DNA of 64,000 nucleotides from Micromonospora sp. MP36. Its GTDB lineage: Bacteria; Actinomycetota; Actinomycetes; Mycobacteriales; Micromonosporaceae. Both the position numbers and the translations under genes were made by a program. The notes under the pieces were generated by a model. The model was not told the origin of the DNA. It did not search any database and saw nothing but the letters and a program-made list of their open reading frames with translations. Positions 54,576-63,088 of the stretch are shown here, piece by piece. Position 1 is the stretch's first letter, and each line of letters opens with the position of its first letter. The DNA lies in the NCBI RefSeq assembly GCF_008119785.1, contig NZ_VSFA01000006.1, positions 120,817-184,816 on the forward strand. Direction: 5' to 3'.

Positions 54576-54641
54576 CACGGCACGATTTCCGTGGACCTTG
54601 GTCCGCTCGCGCAACGTTAACCGTAGGACTGAGGAGCGCCC

Positions 54642-55724
54642 ATGTCAGCCGGGCCCGCTACCCCCGCGGTCGCCCTTCGCGGCCTGCGCAAATCGTTCGG
54701 CGCGGTGGAGGCGGTGGCCGGCGTCGATCTGGAGATCGCCGACGGCGAATTCTTCGCCATGCTCGGGCCGTCCGGCTCGGGCAAGACCACCGTGCTCCGG
54801 ATGATCGCCGGGTTCGAGCCGCCGACCGCCGGGACGGTCCTGCTGAGTGGACGCGACGTCACCCGGCTCGCCCCGTTCGAGCGGGACGTCAACACCGTCT
54901 TCCAGGACTACGCGCTGTTCCCGCACCTGACCGTGCGGCAGAACGTCGAGTACGGCCTGCGGGTACGGAAGGTGGGCCGGGCCGAACGGCGTGCGCGGGC
55001 GGACGAGGCGCTGCGCGACGTACGGCTGGATGGGCTGGGCGACCGGCGACCGGCCGCGCTCTCCGGCGGGCAGCGCCAGCGGGTCGCCCTGGCCCGCGCC
55101 CTGGTCGTCCGGCCGAAGGTGCTCCTGCTCGACGAGCCGCTCGGCGCGCTGGACCTGAAGCTGCGCGAGCAGATGCAGGTCGAGTTGAAGGCGCTGCAGC
55201 GGGAGGTCGGCATCACCTTCGTCTTCGTCACCCACGACCAGGAGGAGGCGCTCACCATGAGCGACCGGGTGGCGGTCTTCACCGAGGGCCGGATCGCCCA
55301 GGTGGGCACCCCCGCCGAGGTCTACGAGCGGCCCGCCACCCCGTTCGTCGCCGGCTTCGTCGGCACGTCCAACCTGCTCAGTGGCGACGCGGCGCGGGTC
55401 GTGCTCGGCCGAGACGGCACCTTCTCGGTCCGCCCGGAGAAGATCCGGCTCGACGGTCCGGCCGCGAGCGCGGAGGAGACCGCCGCCGCCGGACGGATCG
55501 CCGAGGTCGTCTACGCCGGGGCGACCACCCGGTTCGTGGTCGACCTCGACGCCGGCGCCCGGCTGGTCGTGATGCAGCAGAACCTGACCACCTCCTCGGC
55601 CGACGTGGCGGCACTGCGCGGCACCCCGGTCCGCCTGGCCTGGCGCACCGAGCACGCCGTGGCCGTACCCGACCCCGTGGTGCCGACCCCCCGTGACAAG
55701 GAGAGCGCACATGCGTACCGGTAG
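54642..55724 (+). CDS. potA: polyamine-type ABC transporter ATP-binding protein
   Basis: A 360-residue ATPase: Walker A GPSGSGKTT, VFQDYALFPHLTVRQNVEYG, signature LSGGQRQR, Walker B LLLDEPLGALD, then a C-terminal TOBE/regulatory domain from about residue 245. This is the PotA/CysA/FbpC layout. The neighbours (PotD-like binding protein and two permeases) favour spermidine/putrescine. ATG 54642 has a GAGGAG site. Its 3' end overlaps the next gene by 14 bases. Confidence 0.9.
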   Translation: MSAGPATPAVALRGLRKSFGAVEAVAGVDLEIADGEFFAMLGPSGSGKTTVLRMIAGFEPPTAGTVLLSGRDVTRLAPFERDVNTVFQDYALFPHLTVRQNVEYGLRVRKVGRAERRARADEALRDVRLDGLGDRRPAALSGGQRQRVALARALVVRPKVLLLDEPLGALDLKLREQMQVELKALQREVGITFVFVTHDQEEALTMSDRVAVFTEGRIAQVGTPAEVYERPATPFVAGFVGTSNLLSGDAARVVLGRDGTFSVRPEKIRLDGPAASAEETAAAGRIAEVVYAGATTRFVVDLDAGARLVVMQQNLTTSSADVAALRGTPVRLAWRTEHAVAVPDPVVPTPRDKESAHAYR

Positions 55725-56910
55725 AACTGTGACCGCGCTCGCCGCGGTCGGCCTGCTCGCCCTGACCGGGTGCGGCGACGGCGGCACGAACGCCGGCGGA
55801 TCCGGGCCCGGCGGCATCAAGCCCCCGTCCGTGCCCAAGCTGAGCAGCCTCGGGGCGGGCGAGGGCCAGGTCAACATCGTCGCCTGGGCCGGGTACGTGG
55901 AGGACGGCTCGACCGACCCCAAGGTGGACTGGGTCACCGACTTCGAGAAGCAGACCGGCTGCCAGGTCAACGTCAAGGTCGCCGGCACCTCCGACGAGAT
56001 GGTGACCCTGATGAAGACCGGGGAGTACGACGTGGTCTCGGCCTCGGGCGATGCCTCGCTCCGGCTGATCTACGGCGGGGACGTCGCGCCGGTCAACACC
56101 GACCTGATCACCAACTACAAGGACGTCTTCGACGGGCTCAAGCTGAAGCAGTGGAACTCCGTGGACGGGGTCGCCTACGGCATCCCGCACGGGCGCGGCG
56201 CCAACCTGCTGATGTACCGCACGGACGTGGTCAAGCCGGCCCCGACCTCGTGGGGCGCGGTGTTCGACGCCAACTCGCCGTACAAAGGAAAGATCACCGC
56301 GTACGACTCGCCGATCTACCTCGCGGACGCGGCGCTCTACCTGATGAAGCACCAGCGGGACCTGGGCATCAAGAACCCGTACGCGCTGGACGACAAGCAG
56401 TTCGCCGCGGCCGTGGACCTGCTGAAGAAGCAGAACGAGACGATCGGCGAGTACTGGTCGGACTACACCAAGGAGGTGCAGGCCTTCAAGACCGGCAACT
56501 CGGTGCTGGGCACCACCTGGCAGGTGATCGCCAACCTGGCGCAGGCCGACAAGGCGCCGGTCGAGGCCATCCTCCCCGAGGAGGGGGCGACGGGCTGGTC
56601 CGACACCTGGATGGTCTCGGCGAAGTCGAAGCACCCGAACTGCGCCTACCGGTGGATGGACCACATCATCTCGCCGAAGGCCAACGCCGCGGTGGCGGAG
56701 TGGTTCGGTGAGGCGCCGGCCAACCGGCTCGCCTGCGCCCAGACGGCCGACAAGAACCACTGCGCGACGTTCCACGCCGAGGACGAGGCGTACTTCGAGA
56801 AGGTCTGGTTCTGGAGCACCCCGGTGGCCCAGTGCCTCGACGGGCGCAAGGACGTGATCTGCAAGGACTACGCGGCCTGGACCCAGGCCTGGACCACCGT
56901 CAAGGGCTGA
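55711..56910 (+). CDS. PotD/spermidine-putrescine-like substrate-binding lipoprotein
   Basis: A 399-residue lipoprotein. The signal ends ALTGCGDGG with Cys near 21; a Gly/Pro linker precedes the SBP_bac_8-type fold (NIVAWAGYVEDGS, DFEKQTGCQVNVKVAGTSDE, GVAYGIPHGRGANLLMYRTD). Four Cys near the end (CAYRW, CAQTADKNHC, CLDG, VICKD) could form disulfides, which is more than in typical PotD. AAGGAG precedes ATG 55711 by 8 bases. Ligand: polyamine or related compound, from context. Confidence 0.88.
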   Translation: MRTGRTVTALAAVGLLALTGCGDGGTNAGGSGPGGIKPPSVPKLSSLGAGEGQVNIVAWAGYVEDGSTDPKVDWVTDFEKQTGCQVNVKVAGTSDEMVTLMKTGEYDVVSASGDASLRLIYGGDVAPVNTDLITNYKDVFDGLKLKQWNSVDGVAYGIPHGRGANLLMYRTDVVKPAPTSWGAVFDANSPYKGKITAYDSPIYLADAALYLMKHQRDLGIKNPYALDDKQFAAAVDLLKKQNETIGEYWSDYTKEVQAFKTGNSVLGTTWQVIANLAQADKAPVEAILPEEGATGWSDTWMVSAKSKHPNCAYRWMDHIISPKANAAVAEWFGEAPANRLACAQTADKNHCATFHAEDEAYFEKVWFWSTPVAQCLDGRKDVICKDYAAWTQAWTTVKG

Positions 56911-56911
56911 G

Positions 56912-57835
56912 GTGGCCACCCCGACGCTCGACCGGTCCGCGGGCGCCGCTCCGGCGGAGGACCCCGCCCGCGGACCGGTCCGCCGGCTCTCGGCCTGGCT
57001 GCACCGGCACGCCGGGGTCCGCCTCGCCGCCCTGCTCGCCGCGCCGCTGTTCTGGCTGGTGGTCGCCTATCTGGGCGCGCTAGCCGTGCTGTTCGTCTCG
57101 GCACTGTGGACCGTCAACGGCTTCACCGGGGAGGTCGTCCGGCAGCCGACCCTGACCAACTTCCGCACCATCGCCACCGACGAGGTGTACCGGACGGTCG
57201 CGCTGCGCAGCGTCGGCACGGCCGCGGCGGTGACCGTGCTCGACGCGCTCGTCGCCCTGCCGATGGCCTTCTACATGGCGAAGGTCGCCCGCCCCCGGTA
57301 CCGGCGCTGGCTGGTGGTCGCCATCCTCACCCCACTCTGGGCCAGCTACCTGGTCAAGGCGTACGCCTGGCGGGTGCTGCTGGCCAACGGCGGGCCGGTG
57401 GACTGGCTGCTCGGGGGTCCCGGCAGCGGGCCGGGGTACGGGCTGACCGCCACCGTGCTGGTGCTGGCCTACCTGTGGTTGCCGTACATGATCCTGCCCA
57501 TCTACGCGGGCCTGGAGCGCCTGCCCGACTCGCTGCTGGAGGCGTCGGCGGACCTCGGGGCCCGGGCGGGCCGGACGTTCCGGAAGGTGGTGCTGCCGGT
57601 CATCGTCCCGTCGGTGATCGCCGGTTCGATCTTCACCTTCTCGCTCTCGCTGGGCGACTACATCACCGTCCAGATCGTCGGCGGCAAGACGCAGCTCATC
57701 GGCAACCTCGTCTACGCCAACATCGGGGCGGCGAACAACCTGCCGTTCGCCGCCGCGCTGGCCACCATCCCGGTCCTGATCATGGTCGGCTACCTGGTCG
57801 CCGTGCGGCGTTCCGGGGCTCTGGAGGAATTGTGA
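56912..57835 (+). CDS. potB: PotB-type ABC transporter permease
   Basis: A 307-residue permease from GTG 56912, right after the binding-protein stop. About six helices; the coupling (EAA) loop is LLEASADLGARAGRTFRKVVLPVIVPS (about 210-235). The N-terminus carries a short cytoplasmic arm (LHRHAGVRLAALL). Its stop overlaps the next GTG (GTGA). Confidence 0.9.
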   Translation: MATPTLDRSAGAAPAEDPARGPVRRLSAWLHRHAGVRLAALLAAPLFWLVVAYLGALAVLFVSALWTVNGFTGEVVRQPTLTNFRTIATDEVYRTVALRSVGTAAAVTVLDALVALPMAFYMAKVARPRYRRWLVVAILTPLWASYLVKAYAWRVLLANGGPVDWLLGGPGSGPGYGLTATVLVLAYLWLPYMILPIYAGLERLPDSLLEASADLGARAGRTFRKVVLPVIVPSVIAGSIFTFSLSLGDYITVQIVGGKTQLIGNLVYANIGAANNLPFAAALATIPVLIMVGYLVAVRRSGALEEL

Positions 57836-58644
57836 CGCTCTCCCGGTCGGCGCGCTGGCTGCTGCGCGGCGCGATGGCGCTCGGCCTGGCCTTCATCTAC
57901 CTGCCGCTGGCCGTCGTGCTGATCAACTCCTTCAACGCCGACCGCACCTTCGCCTGGCCACCGGCCCACTGGACCATGCAGTGGTGGGCGCGCGCCGGGG
58001 ACAACGCGGGCGCGCGGGAGGCGCTGTGGATGTCGGTCAAGGCGGGGCTGGGTGCCACCGCGATCGCGCTGCTGCTCGGCTCGCTGGTCGCCTTCGCCGT
58101 GCAGCGGTACCGCTTCTTCGGCCGGGGGGCGGTGTCGCTGCTGGTCGTGCTGCCGATCGCGCTGCCCGGCATCGTCACCGGCATCGCCCTGGACACCGCG
58201 TTCCGCTCGGTGCTGGCGCCGCTGGGCATCGGCAAGGGTCTCTTCTCGGTGATCGTCGGGCACGCGACGTTCTGTGTCGTGGTGGTCTACAACAACGTAC
58301 TGGCCCGGCTGCGCAGGTCGGGCGGCAACCTCCAGGAGGCGTCGGCCGACCTGGGCGCGGACGGCTGGCAGACCTTCCGGTACGTCACCTTCCCGGTGCT
58401 GCGCTCGGCGCTGCTGGCCGGCGCGCTGCTGGCGTTCGGGCTCTCCTTCGACGAGATCATCGTCACCACGTTCACGGCCGGCCCGGGCGTGCAGACGCTG
58501 CCGATCTGGATCTTCAGCAACCTGTTCCGGCCGAACCAGGCGCCGGTCATCAACGTGGTCGCCGCCGTGCTGATCGTCGCCTCGGTGGTGCCCATCTACC
58601 TCGCCCAGCGGATCTCGGACACGGCCACCGGCGGCCGCCTCTGA
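57832..58644 (+). CDS. potC: PotC-type ABC transporter permease
   Basis: A 270-residue second permease. GGAGG lies five bases before GTG 57832. About six helices. The coupling loop is NLQEASADLGADGWQTFRYV (about 163-182). The short C-terminus ends in TATGGRL. Last gene of the potABCD-like operon; no strong hairpin is seen before the next gene 46 bases on. Confidence 0.9.
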   Translation: MTLSRSARWLLRGAMALGLAFIYLPLAVVLINSFNADRTFAWPPAHWTMQWWARAGDNAGAREALWMSVKAGLGATAIALLLGSLVAFAVQRYRFFGRGAVSLLVVLPIALPGIVTGIALDTAFRSVLAPLGIGKGLFSVIVGHATFCVVVVYNNVLARLRRSGGNLQEASADLGADGWQTFRYVTFPVLRSALLAGALLAFGLSFDEIIVTTFTAGPGVQTLPIWIFSNLFRPNQAPVINVVAAVLIVASVVPIYLAQRISDTATGGRL

Positions 58645-58690
58645 CCGCCGCAGTCTTCTGTGGGCTGGGCCGGTACGCGAGGATGGCGGG

Positions 58691-59344
58691 ATGACCACGC
58701 TCACCGGACAGCAGATCGCCGACGAGGGACTGGACGGGTGGACGTACCTGCTCGGCGGTCTGCAGACCCGGATCGCCACCGGGAACTTCGCCACCGGGCT
58801 GGCGGTCGTCGACGCCATCGGCGCGGCGGCCGAGCGGATGGACCACCATCCCGACCTCGACCTCCGCTACACCCACGTCGACGTGCGGCTCTGGTCCCAC
58901 GACGCCGGCGGGGTGACCGCCCGGGACGTCCGGCTGGCCCGGGCCATCGCCGCGATCGCCGCCGACGCCGGCGTGTCGCTGGGCCACACCGGGGTCTCGC
59001 GGCTCGAACTCGCCCTGGACACCCCGGCCGTCGCCGGCGTCCTGCCGTTCTGGCAGGCGGTGCTGGCCGTGGCGCACCGCTCCGGGCCCGGCCTCGGCGA
59101 CGAGCTGCACGACCGGGCCGGCGCGCTGCCCACGGTGTGGTTCCAACGGTCGGGCAGCGAGGAGCCCCGGCAGCGCTGGCACCCGGACGTGTGGGTGGAC
59201 CCGGCGGAGGTGCCGTCGCGCATCGAGGCCGCGCTGGCCGCCGGTGGCACGCTGGTCAGCGACGAGGCGGCGCCGAGCTTCTGGGTGCTCGCCGACCCGG
59301 ACGGCAACCGCGTCTGCCTGTGCACGTGGCAGAGCCGGCACTGA
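58691..59344 (+). CDS. fusion of pterin-4a-carbinolamine-dehydratase-like and VOC domains
   Basis: A 217-residue fusion. Residues about 5-95 are PCD-like, with the hallmark MDHHPDLDLRYTHVDVRLW and SHDAGGVTARDVRLA. Residues about 105-215 resemble a glyoxalase/VOC half (RLELALDTPAVAGVLPFWQ, DPDGNRVCLCTW). The same pairing is common in actinobacteria. Whether the PCD half dehydrates 4a-hydroxytetrahydrobiopterin is doubtful, since no aromatic amino-acid hydroxylase is near. Confidence 0.85.
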   Translation: MTTLTGQQIADEGLDGWTYLLGGLQTRIATGNFATGLAVVDAIGAAAERMDHHPDLDLRYTHVDVRLWSHDAGGVTARDVRLARAIAAIAADAGVSLGHTGVSRLELALDTPAVAGVLPFWQAVLAVAHRSGPGLGDELHDRAGALPTVWFQRSGSEEPRQRWHPDVWVDPAEVPSRIEAALAAGGTLVSDEAAPSFWVLADPDGNRVCLCTWQSRH

Positions 59345-59377
59345 CAGACGTGCCGACGGGTGAGCACGCCCCGTCTC

Positions 59378-60076
59378 TCACGCCAGGGCGCGGGCGGCCA
59401 CCTTCAGGTCCGCGACCAGACCCTCGTACGCCACGTCCCGGTTGTCGGCGCGCAGCACGGCGGACGGGTGGATGGTGGCCAGCAGCTGGGCCTCCGGGGC
59501 GTCGGCCACCTTGCCGGCCTGGTCCACCGGCACCCGCTTGAAGTCCTGCGGGCGCTGCGCGGCGTCCGGCCAGGGCAGTAGCTCCCCGCGCTGCTTCGTC
59601 ACCCGGAACGCCGGCCCGAGCAGCGCCTTGGCGGCCGTGGCGCCGAGCACCACGACGACCTCGGGGCGCAGCCGGGCGAACTCGGCGACCAGCCAGGGCC
59701 GGCAGGCGGTGATGTGCACCCGGTCCGGCGTCTGGTGGATCCGCCGTTTTCCGCGCAGCTCGAACCGGAAGTGCTTCACGGCGTTGGTCAGGTAGATGTG
59801 GCCCGGGTCGATGCCGGCCTCGTCCACCGCGCTGCGCAGCACCCGCCCGGCCGGACCGACGAAGGGCAGGCCCTTCTGGTCCTCCATGTCGCCGGGCTGC
59901 TCGCCGACGAGGACCACTCGGGCGCTCTCGTCGCCCCGGCCGAAGACCGTCTGGGACGCGTTCCGGTAGAGCTCGCAGCCCTGGCAGCCGGCCGCGGCGG
60001 CGCGCAGCTGGTCGATGGTGTCCGCCTGCGGCGGGATGAACTCCTGCGCTCCGGGGGCGCTCTCGGTCTCGGCCAT
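59378..60076 (-). CDS. udgX: UdgX-type uracil-DNA glycosylase/cross-linking protein
   Basis: A 232-residue family-4-like UDG of the UdgX type, which binds uracil in DNA and becomes covalently attached through a His. The diagnostic R-loop KRRIHQTPD is present, with His114. Motif A is GEQPGD (residues 58-63), the family position for uracil activation. Three Cys visible for the iron-sulfur cluster (Cys31, Cys34, Cys125); a fourth ligand is not obvious. The final motif HPSAVLR matches motif B. ATG 60076; upstream ATG 60154 in frame is less likely. Confidence 0.9.
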   Translation of the reverse strand: MAETESAPGAQEFIPPQADTIDQLRAAAAGCQGCELYRNASQTVFGRGDESARVVLVGEQPGDMEDQKGLPFVGPAGRVLRSAVDEAGIDPGHIYLTNAVKHFRFELRGKRRIHQTPDRVHITACRPWLVAEFARLRPEVVVVLGATAAKALLGPAFRVTKQRGELLPWPDAAQRPQDFKRVPVDQAGKVADAPEAQLLATIHPSAVLRADNRDVAYEGLVADLKVAARALA

Positions 60077-60125
60077 GCCCGACTTTATATACCGGTTTCG
60101 TCTTCGACGCCGGATGCCGCCCGCA

Positions 60126-60245
60126 TCAGTAACCGCCCCCTCCGCCGCCGCCACCGCGCGAGGCCAGCGCGATCGCGATGATCACCAGAATGATCACCAG
60201 CACGGCCACCCCGATCCAGACGCCCTTCCGGGACCTGTTCGCCAC
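60126..60245 (-). CDS. 39-residue single-span membrane protein
   Basis: A very short gene: GTG 60245, GGAGG nine bases upstream, stop TGA at 60126-60128. The product is basic at the start (ANRSRKGVWIG), has one hydrophobic helix (VAVLVIILVIIAIALA, about 13-28), then SR, eight glycines and a terminal Tyr. By the positive-inside rule the N-terminus is cytoplasmic and the Gly tail outside. Small membrane proteins of this design are known in actinobacteria but rarely annotated. It lies 49 bases upstream of udgX on the same strand. Confidence 0.6.
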   Translation of the reverse strand: MANRSRKGVWIGVAVLVIILVIIAIALASRGGGGGGGGY

Positions 60246-60315
60246 CGTCACCCACCTCCGGACGGGCTCACTGCGTCGTCGTCACTTGCCTGCCTTCTCC
60301 GCTTTACCCGTGCGC

Positions 60316-60440
60316 GGCCGCGCCATGCCGCCGGGTTTGTCCGGGCGCGCCGCCGCTCCGGCGGTCCTGTCCAGGCGCAGCCGCTGCGCCGGCGGTCGTG
60401 TCCGGACGCGGCCGCCGTGCCGGCGGTCCTGTCCCGGGCG
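60316..60440. repeat. tandem 31-base repeats between the 39-residue gene and the MocR gene
   Basis: Four imperfect copies of a roughly 31-base unit with core CGGCGGTCCTGTCC occur at about 60316, 60348, 60376 and 60408. On the minus strand they extend an open frame of about 57 codons (GTG near 60449) after the MocR stop, without a ribosome binding site. They are probably not coding. Confidence 0.55.
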
Positions 60441-60460
60441 CCACGCCACGGCGGCGGGGA

Positions 60461-61801
60461 TCAGGCGGTGAACGGGGCCGGCCCGGCGGGACGCACCGCC
60501 CGCACCACCGCGTCGGCCAACGGCGCGAGGTCAGGCTCGTCGAGGGGGCTGACGGTGATCCGGACGCCGGGGGCGGCGGCGATCCGGTTCAGCGCGCCGG
60601 GGGCGACCGACCAGCCGGCGTCGCGCAGCGCGGTGACCACCACGGTCTCGTCGGGAACGGGCACCCACACGTTGATCCCGGTCCGCCCGTGGGCGACCAG
60701 CCCCCGTGCGGCCAGCGCGTCGACCAGCCCACCCCGCCGCCGCTCGTAGCTCTCCCCCGCCCGCCGCACCAGCTCCGCCGTGCCCGGGTCGCGCCAGAGC
60801 GTCAGGACGAGGCGTTGCAGCACGGTGGAGACCCAGCCGGCGCCCACCCGGGCGCGGCCGGCCACCCGGGCCACGGTGGCCTCGTCGCCGGCGAGCACCG
60901 CGAGTCGCAGGTCCGGGCCGTAGGGCTTGCTCACCGACCGGACGAAGGCCCACGCCGGGGTCGCCCCGGCGAGCGGGTGCAGGGGTACGCGGGCCAGCTC
61001 GGCGGCGTGGTCGTCCTCGATCAGCAGCAGGTCGGCGCGGCCGGCGAGCAGCGTACGCAGGGCCTCGGCCCGATCGGCGGAGACGGCGGCGCCGGTCGGG
61101 TTCTGGGCGCGGCTGGTCACGATCAGCGCGCGCGCCCCGGCGGCGAGGGCGGCCCGGACGCCCGGCTCGGTGGGGCCGTCATCGTCGACGGGCACCCCGA
61201 TGGCGCGCAGCCCGAGCGCGGCGAGCAGATCGAGCAGGTTGGCCCAGCCCGGGTCCTCGACCGCGACCGCGTCACCGGGACGCAGGTGCGCGGCGAGCAG
61301 CCGCTCGATGCCGTCCAGCGCGCCCCCGGTCACGGTGATCTCCGCGGCCGGCACGCCGTCGGCGGCCAGCCGCTCGCGGGCCGCGGCGGCCAGTTCGGGC
61401 AGGACGGCGGTGGTCGCGTACCCGCTGGGCGGGCCGAGCTCGGCGGCGAGCGCGGCCAGGTGCGGGCCGAGCGGCGGCAGCAGCCGGTTGTCGGGCTGGC
61501 CGGCGGAGAGGTTGCGGGCACCGGGCAGCGGCGCCGGCATCATCGCGGCGCGGCGGGTGGCGACGGGTGGGCGGGGGCGGACCCGGGTGCCGTGCCGGCC
61601 GGCGGTGACCACCAGGCCGCGCTGCCGCAGCTCCTGGTACGCCTTGGCGACGGTGGCCGGGCTGACCGCCAGCTCGGTGGCGAGGGTGCGGACGGCCGGC
61701 AGGGGGTCGCCCGGGGCCAGGGTGCCGGTGCGGATGCCGGTTTCCACGCTGGCCGAAATGGCCGCCGACGACGACCCGGCGATCTGATAATGTGCTGCCA
61801 C
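60461..61801 (-). CDS. MocR/PdxR-type regulator (GntR HTH plus aminotransferase domain)
   Basis: A 446-residue MocR-class regulator. The GntR winged helix is at about 12-75 (PLPAVRTLATELAVSPATVAKAYQEL). The PLP fold-type I domain runs from about 95 to the end, with the Lys-region SVSKPYGPDLRLAVLAG and VTSRAQNPTGAAVS. PdxR members sense pyridoxal 5'-phosphate and control vitamin B6 genes. The gene starts with GTG 61801 and its -10 (TACAAT) lies nine bases upstream, implying a leaderless mRNA. Divergent from a flavin-barrel gene, as is common for this class. Confidence 0.9.
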   Translation of the reverse strand: MAAHYQIAGSSSAAISASVETGIRTGTLAPGDPLPAVRTLATELAVSPATVAKAYQELRQRGLVVTAGRHGTRVRPRPPVATRRAAMMPAPLPGARNLSAGQPDNRLLPPLGPHLAALAAELGPPSGYATTAVLPELAAAARERLAADGVPAAEITVTGGALDGIERLLAAHLRPGDAVAVEDPGWANLLDLLAALGLRAIGVPVDDDGPTEPGVRAALAAGARALIVTSRAQNPTGAAVSADRAEALRTLLAGRADLLLIEDDHAAELARVPLHPLAGATPAWAFVRSVSKPYGPDLRLAVLAGDEATVARVAGRARVGAGWVSTVLQRLVLTLWRDPGTAELVRRAGESYERRRGGLVDALAARGLVAHGRTGINVWVPVPDETVVVTALRDAGWSVAPGALNRIAAAPGVRITVSPLDEPDLAPLADAVVRAVRPAGPAPFTA

Positions 61802-61810
61802 AGTTTAGAG

Positions 61811-61825
61811 ATTGTACTAGAACAA
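61811..61825. promoter_or_regulatory. MocR operator overlapping its own -10
   Basis: TTGTACTAGAACAA (61812-61825) is a near-perfect inverted repeat (one pair mismatched). The MocR -10, TACAAT on the minus strand, is 61816-61811, so protein bound here would block its own promoter, and the site lies between the two divergent genes. Confidence 0.6.
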
Positions 61826-61840
61826 AGGTGGGACTGCCGC

Positions 61841-63088
61841 ATGTACCCCCCGACCGACCGGACCACCGCCACCCGCATGCGGGACCGGATGAGCTACGAC
61901 GAGGCCGCCGCGCACGCCGTGCTGGACGAGGCGTACCACTGCGCGCTCGGGTTCACCGTGGACGGCGAGCCGCGCGTGCTGCCCACCCTGCACGTCCGCG
62001 TCGGGGACACCCTCTACCTGCACGGCTCCACCGGCAGCCGGCCGCTGCTCGCCGCCCGGGGTGACGCCGGGCTGCCGGTCTGCGTCACGGTGACCCTGCT
62101 CGACGGGTTGGTCTTCGCCCGGTCCCAGTTCAACCACAGCGCCAACTACCGCTCCGTGGTCGTGCACGGCACCGCCCGCCTGGTGACCGACGAGCGGGAG
62201 AAGGCCGAGGTGCTCACCGCGCTGGTGGAGAAGGTGGCCACCGGCCGCAGCACCGACAGCCGCCCGCCGAGCCGGCGCGAACTGGCGGAGACGGCCGTGC
62301 TGGCCCTGCCGCTGCGCGAGGTGTCGGTACGCGCCCGGGCCGCCGGGGCCAACGACGATCCCGCCGACCTCGACCTGCCGTACTGGGCCGGGGTGGTGCC
62401 GCTGCGGCTCACGGCCGGCGTGCCCGAGCCGGCCGCCGGGGTCACCGCGCCGGTGCCGGCGTACCTGCGGCCAGCCCGCTCGGCCTGGTTGGAGCCGGTC
62501 GTCCTGCGCGGCGAGCACGTGGTGCTGGAACCGCTCGACCTGTCCCACGCCGAGGAGCTGTACGCCGCCCTCGACGACGAGGAGGTGTGGCGCTACGTCG
62601 GCAGCCCGCGGCCGCGCACCGTGGACGAGACAGCCGGCCAGATCCGCGCCGCGCTGGACGCGAACCGGCGGGGCGTCCGCACGCCCTGGGTGCAGCGGTG
62701 CGCCGCCACCGGGGCGGTGGTCGGCACCACCTCGTACTACCACCCGGACGCGGACCTGCGCACGGCGGAGATCGGCTTCACCCAGCTCGGCCGCCCGTGG
62801 TGGCGCACCGGGATCAACACCGAGGCCAAGCTGCTGCTGCTCACCCGGGCCTTCGAGGAACTGGACGCGATCCGGGTCACCTGGCAGACCAGCACCCTCA
62901 ACGAGCGCTCGCAGCGGGCCATCGAACGGCTCGGCGCCACCCGGGAGGGGACGCTGCGGTCCAACCGCCGGCGCTCCGACGGCACCTGGCGGGACTCCGC
63001 GCTCTACTCGATGCTCGCCGCGGAGTGGCCCAACGCACAGGCCAGGCTGCGGGAAAGGCTTCGCCCCGCGGCACCGGTGGCGTCATGA
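61841..63088 (+). CDS. fusion: flavin split-barrel (pyridoxamine-phosphate-oxidase-like) plus GNAT acetyltransferase
   Basis: A 415-residue two-domain protein. Residues about 10-200 form an FMN-binding split barrel as in NimA/pyridoxamine-phosphate-oxidase-like proteins (HCALGFTVDGEPRVLPTLHV, FARSQFNHSANYRSVVVHG). Residues about 215-400 are a GNAT of the RimJ/RimL type (VVLEPLDLSHAEELYAALDD, WWRTGINTEAKLLLL). Divergent from the MocR gene, so B6- or amine-related control is plausible; the reaction is unknown. Its stop overlaps the LysE-type gene. Confidence 0.85.
   Translation: MYPPTDRTTATRMRDRMSYDEAAAHAVLDEAYHCALGFTVDGEPRVLPTLHVRVGDTLYLHGSTGSRPLLAARGDAGLPVCVTVTLLDGLVFARSQFNHSANYRSVVVHGTARLVTDEREKAEVLTALVEKVATGRSTDSRPPSRRELAETAVLALPLREVSVRARAAGANDDPADLDLPYWAGVVPLRLTAGVPEPAAGVTAPVPAYLRPARSAWLEPVVLRGEHVVLEPLDLSHAEELYAALDDEEVWRYVGSPRPRTVDETAGQIRAALDANRRGVRTPWVQRCAATGAVVGTTSYYHPDADLRTAEIGFTQLGRPWWRTGINTEAKLLLLTRAFEELDAIRVTWQTSTLNERSQRAIERLGATREGTLRSNRRRSDGTWRDSALYSMLAAEWPNAQARLRERLRPAAPVAS

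Noticed and set aside
60246..60460. About 57-codon minus frame after the MocR stop
   Set aside because: Made almost entirely of the tandem repeats; GTG without a ribosome binding site.
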